Shown here piece by piece: positions 8,891-17,294 of a DNA stretch of 64,000 nt. Both the position numbers and the translations under genes were made by a program. How positions within the stretch are numbered: position 1 is the stretch's first letter; each line of letters begins with the position of its first letter. The notes beneath the pieces were generated by a model. That model did not search any database. It was not told the origin of the DNA and saw nothing but the letters and a program-made list of their open reading frames with translations. Source of the DNA: an uncultured Spirochaetaceae bacterium (GTDB taxonomy: Bacteria; Spirochaetota; Spirochaetia; Sphaerochaetales; Sphaerochaetaceae); contig CALXLA010000024.1 in the NCBI GenBank assembly GCA_944389075.1, positions 1 to 64,000 on the forward strand. Reading direction: 5' to 3'.

Positions 8891-9387
8891 TGGAATATAC
8901 AAGCTATTACGATTCGCCCCTGGGAGTCATTCTCCTGTCCTCTGATGATAATGCCCTGACTGGCCTCTGGTTCGAAGGTCAGCGCTATTATGCGAAATCG
9001 CTTTCCGATGAGCACCAGGAAAGGAAGACTCCTGTCATGGAACTTGCCTCGAAATGGCTCGATATCTACTTCTCTGGCAATGAGCCTGATTTCACAGTTC
9101 CCGTAGCAGTAAATGGGACTCCTTTCCAGAAGGAAGTCTGCCACATCATGCAGACTATCCCTTATGGCAATACCATGACATACGGAGAGATCGCAGACAT
9201 CATCACAGCTGAAAGGAATGGCACAAAGACATCTCCGCGTGCAGTCGGCTCTGCTGTTGGCCATAATCCTGTCTCGATAATAATCCCATGCCATAGAGTA
9301 GTAGGCTCTGATGGAAGCCTTACAGGATATGCAGGAGGCCTTGAGAGAAAGCAGAAGCTTCTCATGCTGGAACATGCTGCTATATAG
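8890..9387 (+). CDS. ogt: Methylated-DNA--protein-cysteine methyltransferase
   Basis: A 165-aa suicide repair enzyme that moves the alkyl group from O6-alkylguanine or O4-alkylthymine in DNA to its own cysteine. The acceptor site is clear as IIPCHRVVGSDG with Cys134, followed by LTGYAGGLERKQ. The helix-turn-helix-like PYGNTMTYGEIA and the Arg-finger region SPRAVGSAVGHNP are in place. The N-terminal domain is of Ogt type without zinc ligands. The start ATG overlaps the azlD stop by one base, implying translational coupling. Confidence 0.92.
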   Translation: MEYTSYYDSPLGVILLSSDDNALTGLWFEGQRYYAKSLSDEHQERKTPVMELASKWLDIYFSGNEPDFTVPVAVNGTPFQKEVCHIMQTIPYGNTMTYGEIADIITAERNGTKTSPRAVGSAVGHNPVSIIIPCHRVVGSDGSLTGYAGGLERKQKLLMLEHAAI

Positions 9388-9630
9388 ATTTCTTTCTCAC
9401 ATAAAATAAAAGAATATGTAAGATAAGCAATGCTTTAAACGTCCTGGAAAAGATGTTGGATTAGATCTAATTCTTTATATTTTAAGATGTTGATAACATA
9501 ACTCAGAAATCGCTGGAAAATATCTGAATTTACATGGATTTAACATAAGCGCTCTTACTACTTAATACCGCTTCATTATCATGACGCCAGTAAACAAGAA
9601 AAGTTGGGATCACCCATTAAGGAGTTTGAT
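9388..9630. promoter_or_regulatory. pst operon leader / regulatory region
   Basis: A 243-base AT-rich spacer before pstS. AAGATGTTG occurs twice, at 9450 and 9484. A short inverted repeat ATGTT-gat-AACAT sits at 9487-9499. Further on, short TTAACA/TCTTAC/TTAATA words recur at about 11-base spacing near 9540-9575. Binding by the PhoB-like regulator encoded downstream is plausible, but I cannot fit a standard Pho box. Confidence 0.35.
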
Positions 9631-10440
9631 ATGAAGAAGGCATTTGCAATCGTTCTTGTAGCTCTTCTTGCTATGACAGCACTGATGGCCAGTGGTGCAT
9701 CTGAAGAGGCTGCAACAGTATCTACAGATGGATCCACATCAATGGAAAAAGTCATTCTCTCGCTCGCAGAGCAGTACATGGCTGACAATCCGGGTGTCAA
9801 TATCACATACAACCCGACAGGAAGCGGAACAGGCATCACTGCAGCTCTTGAGGGCAGATGCGACATCGGTCTTTCCTCTCGTGCTCTCAAGGACAGCGAG
9901 AAGGAATCTGGTCTTACAGAGACTGTAGTTGCATATGATGGAATCGCAATCATCGTAAATGCTGACAATCCTGTCACAGATCTCTCAATCGAGCAGATTG
10001 CAGGTCTTTTCTCTGGCGCAATCACGAACTGGAGCGAAGTCGGCGGAGCTGATGCACCTGTCGTTCCTGTAGGAAGAGAGGCTGGCTCAGGCACAAGAAG
10101 CGGCTTCGAGGAAATCGTCGGTGTAGTTGACAGCTGCAAGTACAGCCAGGAGCTCACATCCACAGGTGCTGTCATCACAGCAGTTTCACAGAACCCAGGC
10201 GCTATCGGATATGCATCCCTTGCTTCCAACCTTGATTCCGTGAAGATGGTCACAGTCGGTGGTATAGAGGCATCTGAGGCTACAGTGAAGTCTGGCGAGT
10301 ATGCAATCCAGAGACCATTCGTCTTCGCAACAAAGACAGATACGGCCCTTTCTGAGGCTGCGCAGAACTTCTTTGACTACTGCGTAAGCCCTGAGGCTGC
10401 TGAAATCATCACAGCTGCTGGCGCTGTATCGATTCACTAA
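9631..10440 (+). CDS. pstS: Phosphate ABC transporter substrate-binding protein
   Basis: A 269-aa periplasmic phosphate-binding protein feeding PstCAB. A hydrophobic signal peptide (about 1-20) ends in ALMASGASEE, with no lipobox cysteine, so signal peptidase I processing is likely. The mature part has the family signature DGSTSMEKVI, then NPTGSGTGITAAL, SSRALKDSE and GREAGSGTRSGF, which line the phosphate site. ATG 9631 follows AAGGAG; the in-frame start at 9604 would bury the signal peptide. First gene of a seven-gene phosphate operon. Confidence 0.93.
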   Translation: MKKAFAIVLVALLAMTALMASGASEEAATVSTDGSTSMEKVILSLAEQYMADNPGVNITYNPTGSGTGITAALEGRCDIGLSSRALKDSEKESGLTETVVAYDGIAIIVNADNPVTDLSIEQIAGLFSGAITNWSEVGGADAPVVPVGREAGSGTRSGFEEIVGVVDSCKYSQELTSTGAVITAVSQNPGAIGYASLASNLDSVKMVTVGGIEASEATVKSGEYAIQRPFVFATKTDTALSEAAQNFFDYCVSPEAAEIITAAGAVSIH

Positions 10441-10461
10441 CTCTCCTGAGGATTGGGAAAA

Positions 10462-11367
10462 ATGGGAATAAAAGAATTCTTGGCCACCAAGGGGTATGCT
10501 TCAAATCCCCGCAGGCTGATGGAAGATCTTATCCACCTTGTATTCCTGATCCTCGGACTCGTAGCAGTCGGATCGGTTCTGGTAATCACGATATATCTGG
10601 TTATCTCCGGTCTGCCTGCAATCGTGGAAATAGGCCCAATAGAGTTCCTCTTCGGAACCCGTTGGGCTTCTACTGCGAGAGAGCCTGAGTTCGGAATACT
10701 TCCATTCATCCTGACAAGCATCTATGGAACTGGTGGTGCGATACTTATCGGAGTACCCATCGGATTCTTCTCGGCTGTCTATCTTGCACGTATGGCACCA
10801 AAGAAGCTGAGGGAGATGATGGAGCTGTGCATCGGAGTGCTTGCCGGTATCCCTTCAGTAGTCTATGGCCTTGTAGGCATGACGATCCTTGTTCCCGGCA
10901 TAAGGGTACTCTTCAATGTGCCTGATGGTGCTAGTCTCCTTGCAGCCATAGTGGTACTTACAGTCATGATTCTTCCATCAGTGATAAATGTGTCATTATC
11001 TGCGCTCGATGCGGTTCCACGCGAATATGAGGAAGCATCGCTTGCGCTTGGCGCTACGAATATCGAGACATATTTCAGGGTCACAGTGCCTGCTGCAAAA
11101 AGCGGCATATTCACTGCTATAGTGCTCGGAATCGGAAGGGCGATCGGTGAGGCTATGGCAATCATGATGGTTGCGGGAAATGTTGCGAACATGCCATCGC
11201 TTTTCTCATCGGTAAGGTTTCTTACGACAGCTATTGCATCGGAGATGAGTTATTCCTCAGGACTTCAGCGTCAGGCTCTTTTCTCTATAGCACTGGTCCT
11301 GTTCCTGTTCATCATGATCATCAATGCAATACTGAATATGCTTAAGAAGGGGAATCAGAAGATATGA
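10462..11367 (+). CDS. pstC: Phosphate ABC transporter permease PstC
   Basis: A 301-aa inner-membrane permease with about six membrane segments; with PstA it forms the phosphate channel. The cytoplasmic coupling-loop motif (EAA loop) is seen as YEEASLALGATNIETYFRVTVP, and GIGRAIGEAMAIMMVAGN follows. ATG 10462 is chosen over TTG 10453 because the GAGG at 10448 would touch the TTG. The gene ends in an ATGA overlap with pstA. Confidence 0.92.
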   Translation: MGIKEFLATKGYASNPRRLMEDLIHLVFLILGLVAVGSVLVITIYLVISGLPAIVEIGPIEFLFGTRWASTAREPEFGILPFILTSIYGTGGAILIGVPIGFFSAVYLARMAPKKLREMMELCIGVLAGIPSVVYGLVGMTILVPGIRVLFNVPDGASLLAAIVVLTVMILPSVINVSLSALDAVPREYEEASLALGATNIETYFRVTVPAAKSGIFTAIVLGIGRAIGEAMAIMMVAGNVANMPSLFSSVRFLTTAIASEMSYSSGLQRQALFSIALVLFLFIMIINAILNMLKKGNQKI

Positions 11368-12224
11368 TCCAGAGTATTTCAGGAAGCAGGAAAAGATATG
11401 GGATTACGATGAAGTTCCTCTGCTATCTTTCTCTTGCAATTGTCGCTTTCCTCACTTTCTTCATGCTTATATATGTGATTGTGCGTGGTTTGCCATATAT
11501 AACGCCGGAGCTTCTGCTCACAAGGCCAAGTACGCTGCGCAATACAATCGGAATATTGCCAAACATCCTCAATACGCTGTATGTGGTGATAGCAACCCTC
11601 ATAATCGTCCTTCCGATAGGCGTAGGCGCTGCCATTTACCTTACGGAGTATGCCAGGAACCAGAAAGTCGTGGAGATGATAGAATTCGCGGCTGAGACAC
11701 TTTCAGGCATCCCATCAATCATTTACGGTCTTGTCGGAATGCTTGTGTTCTGCCAGTTCCTTTCCCTTCAGACATCGCTTCTCGCAGGCTCGCTTACGCT
11801 GGTCATCATGAATCTTCCGACCATCATGCGTACGACACAGGAAAGCCTTAAGACTGTACCGCAGAGCTATAGGGAAGGGGCTTTCGCGCTTGGCGCAGGA
11901 AAGTGGAGGGTCATAAGGACAGTCGTCCTTCCGACATGCATAAACGGAATCATAACAGGCTGCATACTCTCAATCGGAAGGATACTCTCAGAGTCCGCGG
12001 CGCTTCTTTTCACGGCAGGCTTTGCCCACAACCTCAATGGCTTCATCAAGGGAATGGGAAGCGCAGGTGCGACGCTGACTGTAGCGCTGTATGTGTATGC
12101 TAGCGAAAGAGGCGAATTCGATGTGGCATTTGCTATTGCCGCAATACTTATGGTCCTTACAGTGATCATCAATCTGCTGACTATGTATATGGGCCATCTG
12201 ATGAAGAGGAGAAGCGGAGAATGA
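11364..12224 (+). CDS. pstA: Phosphate ABC transporter permease PstA
   Basis: A 286-aa permease paralogous to PstC with about six membrane segments. The coupling loop [22 protein letters not shown] and the following [18 protein letters not shown] are typical. The N-terminal [10 protein letters not shown] region also matches the family. It overlaps pstC and pstB by four bases each (ATGA), so the three are translationally coupled. Confidence 0.92.
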   Translation: MIQSISGSRKRYGITMKFLCYLSLAIVAFLTFFMLIYVIVRGLPYITPELLLTRPSTLRNTIGILPNILNTLYVVIATLIIVLPIGVGAAIYLTEYARNQKVVEMIEFAAETLSGIPSIIYGLVGMLVFCQFLSLQTSLLAGSLTLVIMNLPTIMRTTQESLKTVPQSYREGAFALGAGKWRVIRTVVLPTCINGIITGCILSIGRILSESAALLFTAGFAHNLNGFIKGMGSAGATLTVALYVYASERGEFDVAFAIAAILMVLTVIINLLTMYMGHLMKRRSGE

Positions 12225-12973
12225 CAATCATAGAAACAAAAGACCTGGATCTCTATTATGGAGCTACGCAGGCACTGAAGAAGATAAACCTCGCTGTCGA
12301 GGAGAAGAACATCACTGCGCTCATCGGGCCTTCAGGATGCGGGAAGTCGACATTCCTGAGAACGCTCAACAGGATGAATGATCTCATCCCGAGCGTGAGG
12401 ATAGAAGGACAGGTGCTCTATAACGGAGAGGATATATTCTCGCCTAAGATGGACGTGAATGGACTCAGGCTTGAGGTCGGAATGGTATTCCAGAAGCCTA
12501 ATCCGTTCATGATGAGCATCTATGACAATATCGCATACGGGCCAAGGACACATGGAATCAAGAGCAAGGTGAAGCTTGACGAGATTGTCGAGAAGGCTCT
12601 TGTGGATGCATCGCTTTTCGATGAGGTTAAGGACAGGCTAAAGAAGAGTGCGCTGGGACTGTCAGGCGGTCAGCAGCAGAGGCTGTGCATTGCCAGGGCG
12701 CTTGCCGTGCAGCCAAAAGTGCTCCTTATGGATGAGCCTACATCCGCGCTCGATCCTATTTCGACTGCGAAGATCGAGGAGCTCGCCATGGGACTTGCTG
12801 ACAGATACACTATAATAATAGTGACGCACAACATGCAGCAGGCACTGAGAATTGCCAACAAGACGGCATTCTTCCTGCTTGGCGAGGTTATTGAATATGA
12901 TGATACGGAGAAGATATTCTCCAATCCGTCTGATCCGAGGACAGAGGATTATGTAACAGGAAGGTTTGGTTGA
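12221..12973 (+). CDS. pstB: Phosphate ABC transporter ATP-binding protein
   Basis: A 250-aa cytoplasmic ATPase energising phosphate import. Walker [10 protein letters not shown] (36-44) is followed by RTLNRMNDL, the family-specific helix. Signature [15 protein letters not shown], Walker [14 protein letters not shown] and the H-loop VTHNMQQA are intact. Length and motif spacing match the family, so I consider it functional. Confidence 0.95.
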   Translation: MTIIETKDLDLYYGATQALKKINLAVEEKNITALIGPSGCGKSTFLRTLNRMNDLIPSVRIEGQVLYNGEDIFSPKMDVNGLRLEVGMVFQKPNPFMMSIYDNIAYGPRTHGIKSKVKLDEIVEKALVDASLFDEVKDRLKKSALGLSGGQQQRLCIARALAVQPKVLLMDEPTSALDPISTAKIEELAMGLADRYTIIIVTHNMQQALRIANKTAFFLLGEVIEYDDTEKIFSNPSDPRTEDYVTGRFG

Positions 12974-12974
12974 T

Positions 12975-13640
12975 ATGAGAACGAGATTCGATAGTGAGCT
13001 TGAGACTCTGTATGTGAATATGATCAAGATGGGAGCTCTTTCTGAAGATGCCCTCAATTCGCTTCAGACGGTTCTTGCCGGGAATGACAAGACGAAGCTT
13101 GCGGATATCGTGGATCTTTCCCATCAGATTGACAGGATGGAGAGAGATATCGAGTCGCTTTGCCTGCGTCTTCTTCTCAGAAGACAACCTGTGGCAAGGG
13201 ACCTGAGGACGATATCATCTGCCATGAAGATGGTCGGCGATATCGAGAGAATCGGGGACAATGCCGCCGATATCTCTGAGATCATTCCTTTCATATCATC
13301 TGCCGATAAGCCTGCGGCCATCGGTCTTGATGCGATGGTTGCCGATGTCAGCGATATGGTTAGCGAGGCAATTGATGCATTCGTCAGGTCCGATATAAAG
13401 AAGGCGGAGGCCGTCATAAGCAAGGATGATATCGTTGATGCTGCATTCAACAAGGCTAAGGAAGCAATCACCGAGATGATAAGAAGCGGAAGCAAGGAGG
13501 CGACAGAAGCCCCTGATCTCCTGATGATTGCGAAATATCTTGAGCGTATGGGAGACCATGCGGCATCACTTGCTCGCTGGGTCCTCAATGCAGCGGATCC
13601 GAATTCTGACTGGATCAATAATCCTCCGCAGGTAGACTGA
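12975..13640 (+). CDS. phoU: Phosphate signalling protein PhoU
   Basis: A 221-aa protein of two three-helix bundles that links the Pst transporter to the PhoR sensor and represses the regulon when phosphate is ample. The repeated metal-binding motifs are present as AMKMVGDIERIGDNAADI in the first half and AKYLERMGDHAASLARW in the second. ATG 12975 has AGGAAGG upstream. The stop overlaps the next ATG by one base. Confidence 0.92.
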   Translation: MRTRFDSELETLYVNMIKMGALSEDALNSLQTVLAGNDKTKLADIVDLSHQIDRMERDIESLCLRLLLRRQPVARDLRTISSAMKMVGDIERIGDNAADISEIIPFISSADKPAAIGLDAMVADVSDMVSEAIDAFVRSDIKKAEAVISKDDIVDAAFNKAKEAITEMIRSGSKEATEAPDLLMIAKYLERMGDHAASLARWVLNAADPNSDWINNPPQVD

Positions 13641-14317
13641 TGATTTACCTTGTAGAAGACGATCCATCGATCAGGAAGCTTGTCAGCTATGCGCTGTCAA
13701 ACAACGGTTTCGAAGTCCAGTCATTCGAAAACGGCGAGGACATGTTCAAGCTTCTCTCATCGATAAAGCCAGAGCTGTTCCTTCTTGATATCATGCTGCC
13801 AGGCCTTTCCGGACTTGAAATCCTTGCGAAGCTCAAGAGCGAAAGCGCATGGCGCGAGATTCCTGTGATCATGCTCACTGCGAAGAGTACGGAATATGAT
13901 AAGGTGCTTGGCCTTGACAGTGGGGCTGATGATTATATCCCGAAGCCGTTTGGAATGATGGAGCTGCTTTCAAGGATACGTGCTGTCCTCAGGCGCTATG
14001 AGCATCCTAAGGACAAGAATGATGTCAGCTATGGCAGGATTGTCATCTCTCCTTCATCCCATATGGTGAAAGTCGATGGGAAGAAGATAGAGCTGACGCT
14101 GAAGGAATTCAATCTCCTCCTGTATCTTATGGAGAATGAGGGGATTGTCCTCGACCGCGATAGCATACTCAATACAGTCTGGGGCTATTCATTCGATGGC
14201 GAGAACAGGACTGTCGATGTCCATATCCGCCATCTGAGGGAAAAACTCGGGGATGAGGGACAGCGCATAGAGACTGTCAAAGGTGTTGGGTACAGATTCA
14301 GAGGTACAGATGAATAA
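13640..14317 (+). CDS. phoB: PhoB-like response regulator (OmpR/PhoB family)
   Basis: A 225-aa transcription factor: a receiver domain (about 1-120) with acidic pocket VEDD and phosphoacceptor Asp50 in FLLDIMLPG, and the conserved Lys in YIPKPFG. An OmpR-type winged helix follows (about 130-222: LTLKEFNLLLYLMEN, then NRTVDVHIRHLREKL). Its place after phoU and before the kinase supports control of phosphate genes, presumably this operon first. Confidence 0.9.
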   Translation: MIYLVEDDPSIRKLVSYALSNNGFEVQSFENGEDMFKLLSSIKPELFLLDIMLPGLSGLEILAKLKSESAWREIPVIMLTAKSTEYDKVLGLDSGADDYIPKPFGMMELLSRIRAVLRRYEHPKDKNDVSYGRIVISPSSHMVKVDGKKIELTLKEFNLLLYLMENEGIVLDRDSILNTVWGYSFDGENRTVDVHIRHLREKLGDEGQRIETVKGVGYRFRGTDE

Positions 14318-15971
14318 GAAGATATTCCATGCGCTGTTTCTTACAGCGCTTGTGACGATGGTAGCTGCAGCTGCCATATCTGCGACGGTTTTCTATTTCT
14401 CATATTCGGAGCGTGTTATGGATGACCTTGCCGCAGAGCTGAGCTATCTGAAGATTGCGTACGATGATGATCCTGAGAGCATAGCTCATGCGACGATGTC
14501 ATTCGGACGCAGATTGACGGTCATTTCTTCCGACGGCTCTGTCGCTTACGACAGCGTCGCATCCGAGGATGCTATGGAGAATCATCTCGACAGGCCGGAG
14601 GTGAAGGAAGCCATAACTGCAGGATTCGGAACAGACAGGAGGGAGAGCGGAACGCTCCTTACGGCTTATTACTATGCTGCAGAAAGAATGGCTGATGGCA
14701 CGATCCTCAGGCTTTCTGTCTCAGGCGACAACATCTTCTCATTTGTTATGGGGATGATGCTTCCTATGGCGCTTCTGCTTCTTGTCCTGCTTGTGATTCT
14801 CTCCCTGATAGCGGTCAGGATCGCAAAGGGCATCACGGAGCCTATCAACAGCATAGATCTTTCGAATCCTGAAGCTGAGAACAGCTACGAAGAGCTTTCG
14901 CCGCTTCTTTTCAGGATAGCAAAGCAGCAGGCGCTCATAAAGCAGCAGGTTGAGGCTGCTGAGCGCAAGAGCCATGAGTTCGCGATCATAATCGACAATA
15001 TGTCGGAGGGACTCGCAGTCATCGATATGAATGCTAGGATCCTTTCTGTCAACAGAGCTGCCTGGATGCTTTTTGATGCGGCAGAGGTGAAGATCGGGGA
15101 TTCGATCCTTGCCATAAATAGGGAAGAGATATTCTCTTCGATTGTGGATGATGCGCTCTCCGGAAAGAGAAGCGAGGCCATCGAGGAGACAAGGACAAGG
15201 GTTCTTCAGCTCATTGCATCCCCTGTGTTTGAGGATGACAAGGTAAGCGGCGCTGTCGTGATTATGATTGATATCACCGAAAAGAGCGAAAGGGAGAAGC
15301 TGAGACGTGAGTTTACTGCAAATGTCTCTCATGAGCTCAAGACGCCGCTGCAATCGATTTCGGGATATGCGGAACTCCTGAAGAATGGGGGCCTGAGCCC
15401 CGAGACAGCTGCTGATTTCGGCAATGAGATCTACAGCGAGTCACAGCGTCTGATTGCCCTCGTACACGATATCATAAGACTGTCGAAGCTCGATGAGAAT
15501 GATGCAGAGGAAATCAATGAATCCGTTTCCCTCGCTGATATCGCAGAGGATGTTGCTGACAGACTTGCGAAGAAGGCTAAGGCCATGGATGTGAAAATCC
15601 AGGTGATAAGGGATGATGATGGAGTCATCAACGGTGCTGAAGCTCTTCTTGATGAGATGATCTTCAATCTTCTTGATAATGCAGTCATCTATAACAGAAA
15701 AGGAGGCACTGCCATTGTCAGGATCTCCAGGGATGGCAATGATACCGTGCTTTCTGTCAAGGATACTGGCATCGGAATCCCTGACTCAGATCAGGACAGG
15801 GTTTTTGAGCGCTTCTACAGAGTGGATAAGTCACGTTCGAAGGCCACCGGCGGAACGGGTCTAGGCCTTTCGATCGTACGTCATGCAGCGCTCTATCATC
15901 ATGCCACGATATCGCTAGACTCAAAACTCGGCATAGGAACTGAGATCACAATCAGATTCCCTGAGATGTAA
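14310..15971 (+). CDS. phoR: PhoR-like sensor histidine kinase
   Basis: A 553-aa membrane kinase that phosphorylates the adjacent regulator. Membrane segments lie at about 7-31 and 145-170, bounding an extracytoplasmic sensor of about 110 residues. A PAS domain follows (about 222-320). The dimerisation/phosphoacceptor motif FTANVSHELKTPL has His341. The ATPase domain carries NLLDNAVIYN (N box), DTGIGIP (G1) and GGTGLGLSIV (G2). ATG 14310 follows GAGG and overlaps phoB by eight bases. The order Pst-PhoU-PhoB-PhoR in one transcript supports a phosphate role. Confidence 0.9.
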   Translation: MNKKIFHALFLTALVTMVAAAAISATVFYFSYSERVMDDLAAELSYLKIAYDDDPESIAHATMSFGRRLTVISSDGSVAYDSVASEDAMENHLDRPEVKEAITAGFGTDRRESGTLLTAYYYAAERMADGTILRLSVSGDNIFSFVMGMMLPMALLLLVLLVILSLIAVRIAKGITEPINSIDLSNPEAENSYEELSPLLFRIAKQQALIKQQVEAAERKSHEFAIIIDNMSEGLAVIDMNARILSVNRAAWMLFDAAEVKIGDSILAINREEIFSSIVDDALSGKRSEAIEETRTRVLQLIASPVFEDDKVSGAVVIMIDITEKSEREKLRREFTANVSHELKTPLQSISGYAELLKNGGLSPETAADFGNEIYSESQRLIALVHDIIRLSKLDENDAEEINESVSLADIAEDVADRLAKKAKAMDVKIQVIRDDDGVINGAEALLDEMIFNLLDNAVIYNRKGGTAIVRISRDGNDTVLSVKDTGIGIPDSDQDRVFERFYRVDKSRSKATGGTGLGLSIVRHAALYHHATISLDSKLGIGTEITIRFPEM

Positions 15972-15978
15972 GATAAGG

Positions 15979-16012
15979 CTGTCCTGGAGGCCGGACTTCC
16001 GGGACAGTTTTT
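15979..16012 (+). terminator. Intrinsic terminator of the pst-pho operon
   Basis: Stem CTGTCC (plus an extension GGA/TCC across a bulge) pairs with GGACAG and is followed by TTTTT. It sits eight bases after the kinase stop codon and closes the seven-gene operon. Confidence 0.8.
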
Positions 16013-16065
16013 ATTGCAGAACTGTTTCCTGACTTCATGGATTTCCTGTCATTTACCATGACTTG

Positions 16066-16335
16066 TCAGAAAAGCTCACTATGGCTTCCTGTACGTGAAA
16101 GAACCAGTACCAGCTTCTGCTTATTTATCCTGTATATAAGAAGCCAGTCTGGGGCTATATGGCATTCTCTCATTCCTTTGTAGTTTCCTGAGAGAATATG
16201 GTCTCTATATCTTGCTGGAAGGGTTTCTCCATTTCTGAGTATTTCGATGACTTCAAAAAGTGGGGATGTGTCTTTTGCCTTTTTTACTTTCTTGTAGTCT
16301 TTCTTGAATTGTGTTGTCAGGAATATATCAAGCAT
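16066..16335 (-). CDS. yafQ: YafQ-family mRNA interferase toxin (RelE superfamily)
   Basis: An 89-aa type II toxin expected to cleave mRNA on the ribosome. The family pattern is clear: FLTTQFKKDYKKVKK at the start, LPARYRDHILSGNYKGMRECHIAPDWLLIYRI in the middle (with the conserved His-Asp and Arg region), and the C-terminal SRTGSHSELF with the catalytic His. ATG 16335 overlaps the antitoxin stop codon; a TTG at 16338 adds one residue. All key residues appear intact. Confidence 0.88.
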   Translation of the reverse strand: MLDIFLTTQFKKDYKKVKKAKDTSPLFEVIEILRNGETLPARYRDHILSGNYKGMRECHIAPDWLLIYRINKQKLVLVLSRTGSHSELF

Positions 16336-16588
16336 CAAGGGTTGCCTTCAGGTCTTCCATGGTCTTGTACGGACCTTCAAGATTTCTCTCTTTCATAGCA
16401 TCTGCAATGGCCCTGCGGGTTTCCTTATTCGGCGTTCTAGATACGGAGAAAGGAATACCATCCACTGCCACAGCTTTTTTCAGGAACATGGTGCATGCTG
16501 TTGTCATATCCATTCCGAGATCATTGAAAAGCTCTGAAGCTTTCTCTTTAAGTTCGCCATCGATTCTTATTGTGATTGTACTCATCAT
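16328..16588 (-). CDS. dinJ: DinJ/RelB-family antitoxin
   Basis: An 86-aa antitoxin with a ribbon-helix-helix N-terminus (STITIRIDGELKEKASELF) that binds DNA and a C-terminal tail that wraps the toxin. DLGMDMTTACTMFLKKAV is the family's second helix. It is translated first and overlaps the toxin gene by eight bases, the usual order for this module. A perfect 12-bp palindrome lies just upstream and is the likely autoregulatory operator. Confidence 0.88.
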   Translation of the reverse strand: MMSTITIRIDGELKEKASELFNDLGMDMTTACTMFLKKAVAVDGIPFSVSRTPNKETRRAIADAMKERNLEGPYKTMEDLKATLDA

Positions 16589-16604
16589 TCTGATACCTCT
16601 GTAT

Positions 16605-16616
16605 TTGTAATTACAA
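16605..16616. promoter_or_regulatory. Palindromic operator of the toxin-antitoxin operon
   Basis: The sequence TTGTAATTACAA is a perfect 12-bp palindrome centred 22 bases upstream of the antitoxin ATG. DinJ/RelB proteins bind palindromes at such positions to repress their own operon, so this is the best operator candidate. Confidence 0.6.
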
Positions 16617-16743
16617 CATTAATACACTGTCAGTATAAATGCAAGGAATTGTATTTTTGTTTTGCAAAGAATCCAATATCTATTACACGTATCTGTTAAG
16701 GAAAACTTCTTATATGATACACTTCTTCTATAATGGAGGAGAG

Positions 16744-17282
16744 ATGAAGAGATTAACGGTTTCTGTCATATTGCTTTTCATCTTTGTGCTTGCATTGCCT
16801 GCTGCATCAATGGGGGGGGTAATGTAGGGGCAGATGTAAGCTATTTCAGACATTACAATCGCTCGCTTAGCAACGTAGAATCACAGGAAGTAGTCATTGG
16901 TATAAGCAATGACAATTATTTTGACTCTGAAGGCATTTTCGGCTTAGGCCTTGATGTAGGCTATGGCTTCGCATTCGGACAACTGAGAGGCTTTGATGCC
17001 ATACACCTTGGAGCTGATGCGCTTTTCCGTATCCCGATGAATGATTTCATGGCATTCATCTTCTCCGTAGGTATCAGGGACAGTATCTATATCTTTAATA
17101 ACATTGACACAAATGAATTCGGCTGGGGTTGTGGTATGTCTCTTGCATTCAAGCCTGCTGATTTCATACAGCTTGAGGCCTCTCTTGGCTATACAATGCC
17201 GATAGTCTCTTCATATGAAGGTGTGATTGCACCTAATTCCCATATTGTGTCGTGCAGCATTGTCGCGTCATATCTGTATTAA
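16744..17282 (+). pseudogene. Outer-membrane beta-barrel-like protein, split by a run of eight G
   Basis: A start ATG with a strong GGAGGAG site begins a clean signal peptide (MKRLTVSVILLFIFVLALP). After 27 codons the frame hits TAG, two codons past a run of eight G (16812-16819). In the next frame the reading continues without a stop from 16818 to TAA 17282. That part is about 154 residues rich in Gly/aromatic alternating strands (GLGLDVGYGFAFG, GCGMSLAFKPADF), ending in a hydrophobic strand IVASYLY, as in small outer-membrane barrels. Nine or six G would join the parts into about 179 aa. It may therefore be a phase-variable gene in the off state, or an assembly slip. It precedes the lipoprotein gene by 12 bases. 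Confidence 0.75.
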
Positions 17283-17294
17283 GGAGGTAACGGA

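Noticed and set aside
8647-9375. 242-aa open frame on the minus strand across azlD and ogt
   Set aside because: It has no ribosome-binding site or family features, and the opposite strand carries two well-supported overlapping genes.
16733-16738. TATAAT as the -10 box of the split barrel gene
   Set aside because: It directly abuts the ribosome-binding site, so the transcript would lack it.
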